Of a stretch of 64,000 bases of DNA, positions 1 through 9,005 are shown one piece after another. The position numbers were made by a program, and so were the translations under genes. Position 1 is the first letter of the stretch. Every line of letters starts with the position of its first letter. The notes below the pieces were generated by a model that saw only the letters and a list, made by a program, of their open reading frames with translations, was not told where the DNA came from and searched no databases. This DNA comes from Phytohabitans suffuscus (GTDB taxonomy: Bacteria > Actinomycetota > Actinomycetes > Mycobacteriales > Micromonosporaceae). The stretch covers positions 5,766,320 to 5,830,319 of the forward strand of contig NZ_AP022871.1 of assembly GCF_011764565.1 (NCBI RefSeq), given 5' to 3'.

Positions 1-33
1 GCCGCGCCGCCCGCCACCCGCGGGCGGCGCGGC
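1..33. terminator. GC-rich hairpin at window start
   Basis: A perfect 14-bp stem (positions 1-14 with 20-33) encloses a 5-nt loop. It lies upstream of two sugar-permease genes, where a solute-binding-protein gene usually sits, so it probably lies just after that gene and tempers read-through into the permeases. No T-run follows, so it could also be an mRNA-stabilising or processing hairpin. Confidence 0.5.
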
Positions 34-127
34 CCGCGAAGCCGCTCGCCGAGAGTCGACCGGTGCCCGGCGAGCCCAGCAGAGCCCGGTAAGCCAGCAA
101 GCCCAGCAAGCTCCTGAAAGGAGAGCG

Positions 128-1105
128 ATGCACGCCGTCGACAGCCCGGCGACCGCGCCGCCGGAGCCGGTCGCGCCGTCCACACCAGACACACAAGGCG
201 CCCGGGTACGGCGGCGTCGTCCCGAGTGGACACCCCTGTTTCTCGCCCTGCCCGCGCTGGTCCTGCTGGCCGCGCTCCTGGCCTACCCCCTCGGCCGGAT
301 GGTCGTACTGTCCTTTCAGGACCTGCAGCTGCGGCACCTCTTCTCCGGCGCCACCCCGCCGTGGGTCGGCTTCGACAACTACACGCAGATCCTGACCGAC
401 GGCGTCTTCTGGAGCGTGGTACTGCGTACCGCCGTCTTCACGGTCGTCTCGGTGAGCATCTCGATCGTGCTCGGGCTGGGGATCGCCCTGCTGATGGGGC
501 GGGTCAGCAACGGTGTGCGGGTCGCGATGATGATCACGATGATGTTCGTCTGGGCGATCCCGCAGCTGGTCTCCGCGCAGATCTTCAAGTGGATGGTGGA
601 CGCCGACTTCGGCGTGCTCAACTACCTGATCGACCAGATCCCGGGCGTCGACTTCGCCAACCACAGCTGGTTCGCCGACCCGACGCAGGGCTGGATCGTC
701 ATCACCACGCTCGTCGTGTGGGCCGGCATCCCGTTCCTCGCGATCACCCTGCACGCCGGCCTCACCCAGGTGCCGCAGGAGCTGCGCGAGGCGGCGCTGG
801 TCGACGGCGCGAACGCGTGGCAGTCGCTGCGCAACATCGTCCTGCCCATCCTGCGCCCCCTGCTGGTCATCGTGACCACGCTCTCGGTGATCTGGAACTT
901 CGGCCTCTTCACCCAGGTCTGGGCGTTGCGGGACAGCAAGCCCGAGCAGGAGTACCAGACCCTCGCCACGTACGCGTTCACGCAGGCGTTCGGGCGCAGC
1001 GAGTACAGCCTCGGCTCGGCGATCTCGGTGGTGACGGTGCTGCTGATGCTCGGCGTGATGGCTTTCTACGTACGGCAGATGTTCCAGATTGGAGACGTCG
1101 ACTGA
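128..1105 (+). CDS. Carbohydrate ABC transporter permease (MalF/UgpA type)
   Basis: Inner-membrane permease half of a CUT1-type sugar ABC importer. The 325-aa protein has a Pro-rich, Arg-rich cytoplasmic N-terminus (about residues 1-35) and then about six hydrophobic segments. Near residue 220 is the EAA loop (EAALVDGANAWQSLRNIVLP), which contacts the ATPase. Its length fits the family. The start is ATG with an AGGAG ribosome site six bases upstream. The stop overlaps the ATG of the next permease by one base (TGATG), so the two are translationally coupled. The solute-binding gene should lie before the window. No ATPase gene is present, so it likely shares a general MsiK-type ATPase; that last point is inference. 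The substrate cannot be told. Confidence 0.93.
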   Translation: MHAVDSPATAPPEPVAPSTPDTQGARVRRRRPEWTPLFLALPALVLLAALLAYPLGRMVVLSFQDLQLRHLFSGATPPWVGFDNYTQILTDGVFWSVVLRTAVFTVVSVSISIVLGLGIALLMGRVSNGVRVAMMITMMFVWAIPQLVSAQIFKWMVDADFGVLNYLIDQIPGVDFANHSWFADPTQGWIVITTLVVWAGIPFLAITLHAGLTQVPQELREAALVDGANAWQSLRNIVLPILRPLLVIVTTLSVIWNFGLFTQVWALRDSKPEQEYQTLATYAFTQAFGRSEYSLGSAISVVTVLLMLGVMAFYVRQMFQIGDVD

Positions 1106-1950
1106 TGTCCACCACCCCGCGTTCCCAGCGCTCCCGTGCGGGCACGGTGGCCGCGAACACCGTCGGCGTGATCTTCGTCGTCGTGATGGCGTTCCCGGTC
1201 TACTGGGTGCTCAACACCGCCTTCAAGCCCGCCTCCGAGGTGCTGTCGTTCACGCCGTCGTTCTGGCCGCAGAACCCGACGCTGGACAACTTCAGGTCCG
1301 CCATCAAGGCGCCGTTCTTCCTCGTCGACCTCCGCAACGGCCTGATCATCACGTCGACCGCGGTGGCCGGCGCGATCGTGGTCGGCTTCCTCGCCGCGCT
1401 GGCGATCGCCCGGTTCCGCTTCTACGGCCGGCGCGCGCTCATCGTGGTGATCCTCGGCGTGCAGCTCGTGCCGCTGCTGGCCCTGCTCATCCCGCTCTAC
1501 CTGATGCTCAACCAGGCCAACCTCACCAACACCCTGTTCGGCGTCACGCTCGCCTACATCGTGCTGATCCTGCCGTACACCGTCTGGACGCTGCGCGGCT
1601 TCATCGCGGCGGTGCCGCGCGAGCTCGACGAGGCGGCGCTGGTCGACGGGTGCAGCCGGTGGCAGACCTTCTACCGGATCATCCTGCCGCTCACCGGTCC
1701 GGGCCTCGTGGCGACCTCGATCTACGGGTTCATCCAGGCGTGGAACGAGTTCATCGTCATCAACACGCTCAACAACCCGGAGACCCAGAACCTCATGGCC
1801 TGGCTCCTGCAGAACCAGACCCAGCGCGGCACCGCGTGGGGCCCGCTGATGGCCGGCGCCCTGATCACGTCGCTGCCGGTGGTCGTGTTCTTCCTGGTGG
1901 TCCAGCGCAACATCGCGGTCGGCCTCACGGCCGGCGCGGTCAAGGGCTGA
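1105..1950 (+). CDS. Carbohydrate ABC transporter permease (MalG/UgpE type)
   Basis: Second permease of the same sugar importer, 281 aa with about six membrane segments. The EAA motif (EAALVDGCSRWQTFYRIILP) lies near residue 185. The start ATG overlaps the stop of the first permease. A longer upstream open frame exists but reads the first permease out of frame, so 1105 is the sensible start. The 3' end overlaps the 3' end of the convergent HMG-CoA lyase gene by 11 bp. The heterodimer with the upstream gene forms the pore; specificity is unknown. Confidence 0.93.
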   Translation: MSTTPRSQRSRAGTVAANTVGVIFVVVMAFPVYWVLNTAFKPASEVLSFTPSFWPQNPTLDNFRSAIKAPFFLVDLRNGLIITSTAVAGAIVVGFLAALAIARFRFYGRRALIVVILGVQLVPLLALLIPLYLMLNQANLTNTLFGVTLAYIVLILPYTVWTLRGFIAAVPRELDEAALVDGCSRWQTFYRIILPLTGPGLVATSIYGFIQAWNEFIVINTLNNPETQNLMAWLLQNQTQRGTAWGPLMAGALITSLPVVVFFLVVQRNIAVGLTAGAVKG

Positions 1951-2881
1951 CGACCTCGGCGGCGAGCGCGCGGACCACGGCGGACGGGCTCTGGCGGCCC
2001 AGGCGCTGGGCCATCCACAGGCTGGTGCGGACCAGCGCGGCCAGGTCGACGCCCGTCTCGATGCCGAGGCCGTGCAGCTGCCAGACCAGGTCCTCGGTGG
2101 CGAGGTTGCCCGTCGCGCTCTTGGCGTACGGGCAACCGCCCAGCCCGCCCGCGGACGAGTCGACCGTGGTCACGCCGGACTGGAGGGCGGCCAGCGTGTT
2201 GGCCAGCGCCTGCCCGTACGTGTCGTGGAAGTGCACGGCCAGCCGGTCCGGGCCGACGCCCGCCTCGGACAGGGCGCGGACCAGGGCGGTGACGTGGCCG
2301 GGCGTGCCCACGCCGACCGTGTCGCCGAGGGAGAGCTGGTCGCAGCCCAGGCCGACGAGGCGGCGGGCGACCGAGACGACCTGGGGGATCGGCACCTCGC
2401 CCTCCCACGGGTCGCCGAAGCACATGGACAGGTAGCCCCGGACCCGCAGGCCCTCCGCCCGCGCGCGGCGCACCACCGGCTCGAACATGGCCAGCGACTC
2501 GTCGATGGTGCGGTTGAGGTTGCGCTTGGCGAACGTCTCGGTGGCGCTGCCGAAGATGGCGATCTCGCGTACCCCCAGCGCCAGCGCCCGGTCCAGCCCT
2601 CGGTCGTTCGGGACCAGGACCGGGTAGCGCACCCCGGGCGCGGGCGCCAGCCGGGCGAGGAGGTCTTCGGCGTCGGCGAGCTGCGGCACCCACCGGGGGT
2701 GCACGAAGCTCGTCGCCTCGACGACGCCGAGGCCGGCGGCGGCGAGCCGGTCGAGGAACTCCAGCTTGACGCCGACCGGGACGGTCGTCGACTCGTTCTG
2801 GAGGCCGTCGCGCGGGCCGACCTCCCAGATGGTCACGGACATCGGCAGCCCGGACATGGGCACCCGCTGCGGGCTCAGCAT
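1940..2881 (-). CDS. Hydroxymethylglutaryl-CoA lyase
   Basis: Predicted to cleave (S)-HMG-CoA to acetoacetate and acetyl-CoA, the last step of leucine breakdown. The 313-aa TIM-barrel protein shows the family signatures: EVGPRDGLQNE near the N-terminus (catalytic Arg and metal-binding Asp), HFHDTYGQ (metal-binding His pair) and GGLGGCPYAKSATGN, which carries the catalytic Cys of the flexible loop. ATG at 2881 has a good AGGAGG nine bases upstream; internal ATGs at 2857 and 2842 are alternatives, the last lying directly before the conserved barrel. The gene stands apart from other leucine-catabolic genes here and follows the exonuclease III gene on the same strand by 13 bp. Confidence 0.9.
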   Translation of the reverse strand: MLSPQRVPMSGLPMSVTIWEVGPRDGLQNESTTVPVGVKLEFLDRLAAAGLGVVEATSFVHPRWVPQLADAEDLLARLAPAPGVRYPVLVPNDRGLDRALALGVREIAIFGSATETFAKRNLNRTIDESLAMFEPVVRRARAEGLRVRGYLSMCFGDPWEGEVPIPQVVSVARRLVGLGCDQLSLGDTVGVGTPGHVTALVRALSEAGVGPDRLAVHFHDTYGQALANTLAALQSGVTTVDSSAGGLGGCPYAKSATGNLATEDLVWQLHGLGIETGVDLAALVRTSLWMAQRLGRQSPSAVVRALAAEVVSP

Positions 2882-2894
2882 CCCCTCGAACCTC

Positions 2895-3662
2895 CTAGGT
2901 CAGCTCGACGACCACCGGCGCGTGGTCCGACGGACCCTTGCCCTTGCGCGCCTCGCGGTCGATGTAGGCCGACCGCACCGTCACGCCGGCACTCGCGTAC
3001 ACCAGGTCGATCCGCATGCCCATGTTCTGGTGGAACATGCCGGCGCGGTAGTCCCAGTACGTGAAGGGGTGCGGTCCTTTCATCGGGGTCGGCACCACGT
3101 CGGTGAAGCCGGCCGCGAGGATCCGCGCGAGCGCCTCCCGCTCCGGCGCGGTGACGTGGGTCGAGCCGGCGAACGCCTTCGGGTCCCACACGTCGGCGTC
3201 GGTGGGTGCCACGTTGAAGTCGCCGGCCACCACCACGGGCTGGCCCATGGCGAGGTCGGCGGCGAGCGCGTCGCGAAGGGCGGCGAGCCAGCTCAGCTTG
3301 TACGCGTAGTGCGGCGAGTCGGGCTCGCGGCCGTTCGGCACGTACACCGACCACACGCGCAGCCCGCCGCAGGTGGCCGAGATCGCGCGCGTCTCCGGAT
3401 CGGGAAAGCCGGGCTCGGCGGCGAAGCCCCGGACGACGTCCTCGATGCCGATCCTGGAGAGGATCGCCACGCCGTTCCACCGGCCGTCGCCGTGGGTGGC
3501 GACCTCGTACCCGGCCTCTTTGATCTCGGCGGTGGGGATGGCCGCGTCCGCGAGCTTGGTCTCCTGCAGGAGCAGGACGTCGGGCTGCTTGTCGGCGAGC
3601 CACGGGACGAGCCGGGGCAGGCGCATCTTGAGCGAGTTGACGTTCCACGTGGCGAGACGCAT
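2895..3662 (-). CDS. xth: Exodeoxyribonuclease III (Xth family)
   Basis: AP endonuclease and 3'-5' exonuclease of base-excision repair. The 255-aa protein begins MRLATWNVNSLK, the classic first strand of the endonuclease/exonuclease/phosphatase fold. It keeps LLLQETK (metal-binding Glu), GDFNVAPTD (catalytic Asp/Asn) and the terminal SDHAPVV (catalytic Asp-His pair). The ATG at 3662 is chosen because family members start at this motif; an ATG at 3689 would add nine residues without family support. It lies 13 bp before the HMG-CoA lyase gene and may be co-transcribed with it, though no functional link is evident. Confidence 0.93.
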   Translation of the reverse strand: MRLATWNVNSLKMRLPRLVPWLADKQPDVLLLQETKLADAAIPTAEIKEAGYEVATHGDGRWNGVAILSRIGIEDVVRGFAAEPGFPDPETRAISATCGGLRVWSVYVPNGREPDSPHYAYKLSWLAALRDALAADLAMGQPVVVAGDFNVAPTDADVWDPKAFAGSTHVTAPEREALARILAAGFTDVVPTPMKGPHPFTYWDYRAGMFHQNMGMRIDLVYASAGVTVRSAYIDREARKGKGPSDHAPVVVELT

Positions 3663-3685
3663 CCACCGAGCGTATGCCGGCCGGT

Positions 3686-4093
3686 TCACGGATGAAGGGA
3701 CAGTCCCTTGAGCACCTTGTCCACCGCGTTCCGGGGCCCGTGCACGGACAGGCCCACCAGCCGGAGCTTCTCCGTGGGCACCGCGCGCACCGCGGCCCGG
3801 TTGTCCTCGTCGTTGCCGGTCGCGAAGAGCTCCTCGGTGTAGACGCCGACCCCGAGCCCCCGCTCGACCGCCCTGCCCCGCGCCTGGGTGAGCGCGGCGA
3901 GGTCGGCCGCGTACACGAGCACCGGCTGGCCGAACATCGGCAGGTAGGCGGTGCCCGACCCGTCCTCGTACCGCTCGCCGACCGAGGCGGGGAAGGTGGC
4001 GGCGACGCCCGAGGCGAGGAAGGCGGTCACGTTCAGCCGCTGCCAGGCGGCGAGGTCGTCGCGTACCACGATGGCGATCTTGGTGGTGGTCAT
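3686..4093 (-). CDS. DUF2000 domain-containing protein
   Basis: A 135-aa soluble protein that matches the small DUF2000 family: it begins MTTTKIAIVVRDDLAAWQRLN and carries the conserved central GYxEELFATGN-like stretch (VYTEELFATGNDEDNR). The biochemical role of the family is unknown. The ATG at 4093 is preferred over a 68-residue upstream extension that is only low-complexity Arg/Pro sequence. It is divergent from an AraC-family regulator with 65 bp between starts. That arrangement is common for this family and suggests the regulator controls it (inference). Confidence 0.82.
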   Translation of the reverse strand: MTTTKIAIVVRDDLAAWQRLNVTAFLASGVAATFPASVGERYEDGSGTAYLPMFGQPVLVYAADLAALTQARGRAVERGLGVGVYTEELFATGNDEDNRAAVRAVPTEKLRLVGLSVHGPRNAVDKVLKGLSLHP

Positions 4094-4158
4094 ACCGCCA
4101 TGATCACCTGGGCCGGGCGCCACGGTCTTGGACGCTGGTGCGCGGGGATACTGGGACG

Positions 4159-5019
4159 ATGGGGGACTGGGCGCGATACTGGCGGGCTGCCGACCGGCCG
4201 CTCGAGGCGATGCACGCCCACTTCGAGCAGCACGTCTACCACCGGCACAGCCACGAGACGTACTCCTTCGGGGTGACCGAGGCCGGGGTGCAGTCATTCA
4301 CCTGCCGGGGCGCGGCACACACCTCCCGCGCCGGGATGGTGATGGCGTTCAACCCCGACGAGCCCCACGACGGTCACGCCGGCGACGCGCTCGGGTTCAC
4401 GTACCGGATGGTGCACATCGGCCCCGACCTCGTCCGTGACGTGCTCGCGGACCGCGCCGAGCGGGAGGTCGGGCTGCCCCTGTTCGCCGAGCCGGTGGTG
4501 GCCGACGCGACGCTGGCCGGCGCGGTGGCCGGCCTGCACGCGGCGCTGGTCGGGCCGGCGACGGCGCTCGAACGCGACGAGCGACTGGCCGCCGCGGTGG
4601 CGGCCATCACCCGGCGTGCCCGGACCGCCCCGCCGGCGCGGGTCCGCGGCGCCGCCGGTATCGCGCGGCGCGTGCGCGACCGGCTCGACGAGGGGAGCGC
4701 GCCCGGCGGGGGACACGCGGAGGACGTCACCGCCGCCGATCTCGCGGCCGCCGCGGGCACCAGCCGGTTCGCGGTCTACCGCGCCTTCCGCGAGGTGTAC
4801 GGGATGTCGCCGAGCGACTACCAGCGCCAGGCCCGGCTGCGGCAGGCCCGCCGGCTGATCGGGGCCGGGTGGGGGATCGCGGAGGCGGCCGCCGTGGCCG
4901 GGTTCGCCGACCAGAGTCACCTGACCCGGTGGTTCACGCGCTGCTACGGGGTAACACCGGGCGCGTACCGCCGAGCGGTGCATCCCAGGTCCACCAACCA
5001 GCAAACTAGGACAAAGTGA
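4159..5019 (+). CDS. AraC family transcriptional regulator
   Basis: A 286-aa regulator with an N-terminal cupin-like sensing domain (HRHSHETYSFGVTEAG, about residues 28-45) and a C-terminal double helix-turn-helix (about 185-280). The C-terminal part includes AAAAGTSRFAVYRAFREVYG and the family signature GFADQSHLTRWFTRCYGVTPGAYRR. The ATG at 4159 is preferred; a GTG at 4138 in frame adds seven residues. It is divergent from the DUF2000 gene, so it probably acts on the shared 65-bp region. The inducer is unknown. Confidence 0.9.
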   Translation: MGDWARYWRAADRPLEAMHAHFEQHVYHRHSHETYSFGVTEAGVQSFTCRGAAHTSRAGMVMAFNPDEPHDGHAGDALGFTYRMVHIGPDLVRDVLADRAEREVGLPLFAEPVVADATLAGAVAGLHAALVGPATALERDERLAAAVAAITRRARTAPPARVRGAAGIARRVRDRLDEGSAPGGGHAEDVTAADLAAAAGTSRFAVYRAFREVYGMSPSDYQRQARLRQARRLIGAGWGIAEAAAVAGFADQSHLTRWFTRCYGVTPGAYRRAVHPRSTNQQTRTK

Positions 5020-5070
5020 CGAGACGGCAGCAAGTTAGACAGGGCATACCGCAACCGGACGTGACGGTCT

Positions 5071-7311
5071 GTGCCATCGTTTGCTGGTGGCCACTGTGAA
5101 CCCCGAGCGCGAGGTGGTCGCGACCCGCCCGGGCGGGCCTGGGTGGGCCTGCGCGCCCTGCTTGGCTGGCGACCCACCATCCGCCGGGTGCGGGGCATCC
5201 TGCGCAACGCGGTGACCTCGTTCATCGTGCTGGCCGGCACGTTCTGGCTGATGCCCGGCATCACCGCGAGCAACCTCGTCGCCCTGCTCGGCCTGGTGGT
5301 GCTGGTCGCCGCCGTCGGCGCGCTGCTGCGCCCGCTCCTGCTCGCGATCGCCACCGTGCTCGGCGGCTTCGGCGCGCTGGTGCTCGGCGCGATGGTGCAG
5401 GGCATCGTGCTGTACGTGGCGCTGTGGTTCGCGCCCGACACCCACGTGGCCAACCTCCCGGTGGTCTTCGGCGCCTCCTGGGTCGCGGTCGCGCTGGCCG
5501 CGCTGGTCAACTGGTTCGCCGACGCGGGCACCGACGACGCGTTCGTCAGCGAGACCGTGCGCCTGATGGCCCGCGTGCGCCGGATCGAGGAAAAGCAGAG
5601 GTCCGCCCTCCCGCCCGGCGCCTGTCCGGACGGGGTGCTGATCGTCCAGCTCGACGGCGTCCCCGCGCCGCTGCTGCGCTGGGCGGTCCGCGCCGGCAAC
5701 CTGCCCAACGTCGGCCGCTGGCTGCGCACCCGCAGCCACCGGCTGGCCACCTGGCACACCGGCATCCCGGCCACCACGCCCGCCGCCCAGGCGGGCATCC
5801 TCTACGGCGACGTCAGCCGGGTGCCGGCGTTCCGCTGGTACGAGAAGGACAGCCGCCGGCTGGTGGTGACGAGCCGCCCGCGCGACGCGGCCGAGGTCGA
5901 GCGGCGGCTCGCCGGCGACCGGGGGCTGCTGCGCGACGGCGGGGTCAGCATCAGCAACGTCTTCTCCGGCGACGCCGCCACCTGCCTGCTGACGGTCAGC
6001 CACGCCGCGCTGCCCGGCCGCAACGCGCGGGGGTACGCGGCGTTCATGACCAGCCCGTACGGCTTCACCCGCGCGGTCGTGCTCGGCATCGGCGAGCTGA
6101 TCCGTGAGCTGCACCAGGCCCGGCTGCAGCGGCGCCGCGACGTACGCCCGCGGGTCAGCCGGGGCGGCGCGTTCCTGGCCCTGCGCCCGGCCACCACGCT
6201 GCTGCGCGACCTCAACGTCACGCTGATCGCCGAGCAGATGGCCCGGGGCGCCCCGGTGATCTTCTGCGACTTCGTCGACTACGACGAGGTGGCCCACCAC
6301 GCGGGCCCCGCCCGGCCCGAGGCGCTCGACGTGCTGGAGTCGCTCGACCAGGTGCTCGGCATGCTCGAACGGCTCTCCGCCGAGGCGGCCCGCCGGTACC
6401 ACCTCGTGGTCCTCTCCGACCACGGCCAGAGCCAGGGCGCCACGTTCCGCCAGCGCTACGACGAGTCGCTGGAAGAGGTCGTGGCGCGGCTGGCCAGGGG
6501 CGGCACCAACGGCCACCGCCCCGGCGCGGCCACCCGCACGGTCGAGGAGTGGAGCCGGGTCAACGCCCTGCTCACCGAGGCCGTGGCACGCCAGGGCCCG
6601 ACCGCCGCCGCCACCCGGAAGGCGATCCGCAAGCACACCCGCGACGGCGAGGTCTCGCTCGGCCCGGCCGACGAGGAGGCCAAGGCGATCGCCGAGCGCG
6701 ACCCGGAGACCGTGGTGATCGCCTCCGGCAACCTCGGCATGGTCTACCTGACCCGCCATCCGCGGAAGGTCACCCGCGACCTGGTCGAGGCCGACCACCC
6801 CGAGCTGGTCGCCGGGCTCGTCGCGCACCCCGGAGTCGGCCTCGTCGTGGTCGACGAGGCCGAGCACGGGCCGGTGGCGCTCGGCCCGCGCGGCCGGCAC
6901 CGCCTGCGCGACGGCCACGTGGAGGGCGACGACCCGCTCGCGCCGTACGGGCCGCGCGCCCGCGCGGACCTGCTGCGCCACCAGGAGATGGACCACGTCG
7001 GCGACCTCGTGCTGGTCAGCGTCGTCGAGCCGGGCATCGACGAGGTCGCCGCGTTCGAGGAGCTGGTCGGCAGCCACGGCGGGCTGGGCGGCTGGCAGAC
7101 CGAGGCGGTGCTGCTGCACCCGGCCGGGTGGACGCTGGAGACCGACCCGCTGGTCGGCCCGGACGGCGTGTACCGCACGCTGCTGGGCTGGCTCGACGGG
7201 CTCGGCCTGCGCCGCCCCGCCGCCCCGGCCGCGGTCGAGGCGGACGCCGACCAATCCGCGGCGGGTGTTCCCGCCGCGGCGTCGGTCAGGCTTCCTTCTG
7301 CCGGGGGCTGA
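5071..7311 (+). CDS. Membrane-anchored alkaline-phosphatase-superfamily (phosphodiesterase-like) protein
   Basis: A 746-aa protein with two parts. Residues about 40-150 form four hydrophobic segments like a small holin/DUF-type membrane domain (FIVLAGTFWLMPGITASNL is typical). From about residue 185 it reads as an alkaline-phosphatase/nucleotide-pyrophosphatase fold: VLIVQLDGV (metal Asp), GIPATTPAAQAGILYGD (the nucleophile-Thr region), CDFVDYDEVAHHAGP (metal Asp and His) and VVLSDHGQSQGA (metal Asp-His). These metal-site motifs suggest an active hydrolase displayed at the membrane. The substrate is unknown; phosphodiester or lipid-linked phosphate are possibilities. The GTG start at 5071 is uncertain and has no clear ribosome site. 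It converges with the DedA gene. Confidence 0.82.
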   Translation: MPSFAGGHCEPRARGGRDPPGRAWVGLRALLGWRPTIRRVRGILRNAVTSFIVLAGTFWLMPGITASNLVALLGLVVLVAAVGALLRPLLLAIATVLGGFGALVLGAMVQGIVLYVALWFAPDTHVANLPVVFGASWVAVALAALVNWFADAGTDDAFVSETVRLMARVRRIEEKQRSALPPGACPDGVLIVQLDGVPAPLLRWAVRAGNLPNVGRWLRTRSHRLATWHTGIPATTPAAQAGILYGDVSRVPAFRWYEKDSRRLVVTSRPRDAAEVERRLAGDRGLLRDGGVSISNVFSGDAATCLLTVSHAALPGRNARGYAAFMTSPYGFTRAVVLGIGELIRELHQARLQRRRDVRPRVSRGGAFLALRPATTLLRDLNVTLIAEQMARGAPVIFCDFVDYDEVAHHAGPARPEALDVLESLDQVLGMLERLSAEAARRYHLVVLSDHGQSQGATFRQRYDESLEEVVARLARGGTNGHRPGAATRTVEEWSRVNALLTEAVARQGPTAAATRKAIRKHTRDGEVSLGPADEEAKAIAERDPETVVIASGNLGMVYLTRHPRKVTRDLVEADHPELVAGLVAHPGVGLVVVDEAEHGPVALGPRGRHRLRDGHVEGDDPLAPYGPRARADLLRHQEMDHVGDLVLVSVVEPGIDEVAAFEELVGSHGGLGGWQTEAVLLHPAGWTLETDPLVGPDGVYRTLLGWLDGLGLRRPAAPAAVEADADQSAAGVPAAASVRLPSAGG

Positions 7312-7884
7312 CGTCGCGCCGGTCGGCCGCCGCCTCCCGCCGCCGGCTGACGACCGCCGCGGTCTGGGAGATCAGCAGTACCAGCAGGACCGCGGCCACC
7401 ACGCTCTGCCAGGGCTCCGGGAAGATCGCGTACCCGAAGATGCCGATCCCCGCGTACACCGTGGACCAGAGCAGGCAGGCCGGCAGGTTCGTCACCGCGA
7501 ACCGCCGCCAGTCGAGCCGCATCAGCGCCGCCGCGAGCAGCACCGGCACCCGCCCGCCGGGCAGCAGGCGCGACACGAGCAGCACCGAGACCTGCCGCTC
7601 GTCCAGCTTCTTGCGCATCCGCTCCAGGCGCTCCTGGTCGCGCAGCCAGCGCAGGCGCCGGGCCAGCTGCTCGCCGCCCCAACGGCAGATCGCGTACATG
7701 GCGAGGTCGCCGACGTACGCGCCGCCGGCCCGGCCACGACCACGAGCAGCACGTGTACGGGGTTCTGGTGCGCCGCGAACGCCGCGGCCCCGCTCACCGC
7801 GGCCCCGGTCGGGACGATCGGCACGACCGCGCCGAACGTCACCACGACGGCCAGCCACAGCAGGGTGCTGAGGGTCGCGCTCAC
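7286..7884 (-). pseudogene. DedA/VTT-domain membrane protein, frameshifted
   Basis: Two open frames on the minus strand together make one DedA-like protein. The first (from ATG 7884) gives a hydrophobic start, MSATLSTLLWLAVVVTFGAV through HVLLVVVAG. The second continues GGAYVGDLAMYAICRWGGEQ, the RLLPGGRVPVLLAAALMRL region and two C-terminal membrane segments, to the stop at 7286. The frames join near 7729-7731, where adding one base to the C/G run restores a continuous reading frame of about 199 residues. Such proteins belong to the SNARE-associated/VTT group; lipid scrambling or flipping is the role established for some members. Whether the frameshift is biological or a sequencing error cannot be told here, but similar losses recur in this window. 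The 3' end overlaps the upstream convergent gene by 26 bp. Confidence 0.8.
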
Positions 7885-7899
7885 GGTGCCTCCGGGTTC

Positions 7900-8011
7900 G
7901 CTCGCTCGCGCGGCGCTTTAGGCGACGTCTTCCCTCGCCACCCCGAAACCCCGACTTCGTCGGCGGGGCGGCTCAGTCCAGACGCCGCCGCGCCAGCTCG
8001 CTCGCTCACGG
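7900..8011. repeat. Intergenic block bounded by direct CTCGCTCGCTC copies
   Basis: About 110 bp between the DedA and MBL genes. It is bounded on both sides by the same short direct repeat (TCGCTCGCTCGCG at 7910-7922; GCTCGCTCGCTCAC near 7996-8009). The interior reads through without stop on the minus strand and has no gene-like features. The flanking repeats suggest a small insertion or a member of a dispersed repeat family. A similar TTCGCTCGCTCG motif occurs at 30490-30501, upstream of the LolA-like gene. Family membership is inference. Confidence 0.4.
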
Positions 8012-8776
8012 CACCACCGTCATCGAGTCGCCGGGGGCCAGCACGGTGACCCGGGTGCCGGGCGCCACGGTCTCGCTGATCCGCGCGAAGTCCGGCCCCG
8101 GGTTGTGAAACCGCTCCGGCCGCACCCGCGTCATGCCCACCGGCCAGAACGTGCCGAAGTGGACCGGCACCGCCTCCCGCGGCGCGGCCCGCCGCATCGC
8201 CTCGGCCGCCGTGAGCGGGTCGAGGTGGCCCCGGCCCAGCGTCGGTCCCCAGCCGCCCACCGGCACGAGCGCCAGGTCGAGCGGCCCGAGGTCGGCCATC
8301 GCGTCGAACAGCCCGGTGTCACCCGCGAACCAGGTGTTGGCCGCCCCGTGCACCGTGTAGCCGACGGCCGGCGCGCGGTGCCGTGACCAGGGGCCGCGGG
8401 CGCCGTCGTGGGCCGCGGGGACGGCCCTGATCCGCACCCCGCCGACCGTCACCTCGTCGCCGATCGCCAGCTCGGCGCAGCGCCGGTGGTAGGCCGGCCC
8501 GAGCCGCTGCCGCACGAAGGCACCGGCCCCGGCGGGCACGACGAGCGTCGCCTCCGGCCCGATCCGCCGCAGGGACCCCACGTCCAGGTGGTCGGCGTGC
8601 AGGTGCGACACGAGCACCGCGTCCGGCGGCCCGGCCAGCAGCGGCGCGCTGCCCCGCATCCGCTTGAGGTGTGCGATCCGGTCGCCCAGCACCGGGTCGG
8701 TCACGATGCGCACGCCGGAGTCCTCGACCCAGACGGTGCTGTGCCCCCACCAGGTGACCTGGACCTTGTACGTCAC
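8006..8776 (-). CDS. MBL-fold metal-dependent hydrolase (UlaG-like)
   Basis: A 256-aa metallo-beta-lactamase-fold protein. The zinc motif SHLHADHLDV lies near residue 75. WWGHSTVWVE at the N-terminus and WFAGDTGLF (metal-bridging Asp) further on are typical of the UlaG/YtnP-like 'Zn-dependent hydrolase of the beta-lactamase fold' group. HFGTFWP near the C-terminus supplies the last His ligand. GTG at 8776 (VTYKVQVTWWGHS) is preferred, since residues before it are not family-like. The substrate cannot be assigned. It is separated from the DedA gene by a repeat-bounded intergenic block and is divergent from the TPR gene. Confidence 0.88.
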   Translation of the reverse strand: MTYKVQVTWWGHSTVWVEDSGVRIVTDPVLGDRIAHLKRMRGSAPLLAGPPDAVLVSHLHADHLDVGSLRRIGPEATLVVPAGAGAFVRQRLGPAYHRRCAELAIGDEVTVGGVRIRAVPAAHDGARGPWSRHRAPAVGYTVHGAANTWFAGDTGLFDAMADLGPLDLALVPVGGWGPTLGRGHLDPLTAAEAMRRAAPREAVPVHFGTFWPVGMTRVRPERFHNPGPDFARISETVAPGTRVTVLAPGDSMTVVP

Positions 8777-9005
8777 GCCGCTACGGTACGGGACCGCTCG
8801 GCGCTCACCCACTCAACAGGCGCCGTACCGGGAAGACCTCGACGAGCTCGGCAGCCGCCGGCATCGAATGGCGTGGCCTGGGTAGCACCATCGATTGACT
8901 GGCAGTTGTATAGGCGGCATCCTTGGCGCAAGGCACCCAAAGCGCCGATCATCATGATCATTTATTGACCCTCCGCTGGAAGACGGTAAGGGGAGGTCGC
9001 CGAAA

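Noticed and set aside
5035..7254. 739-codon minus-strand frame opposite the phosphodiesterase-like gene
   Set aside because: Composition is typical of an antisense frame of a GC-rich gene; the plus strand has intact metal-site motifs.
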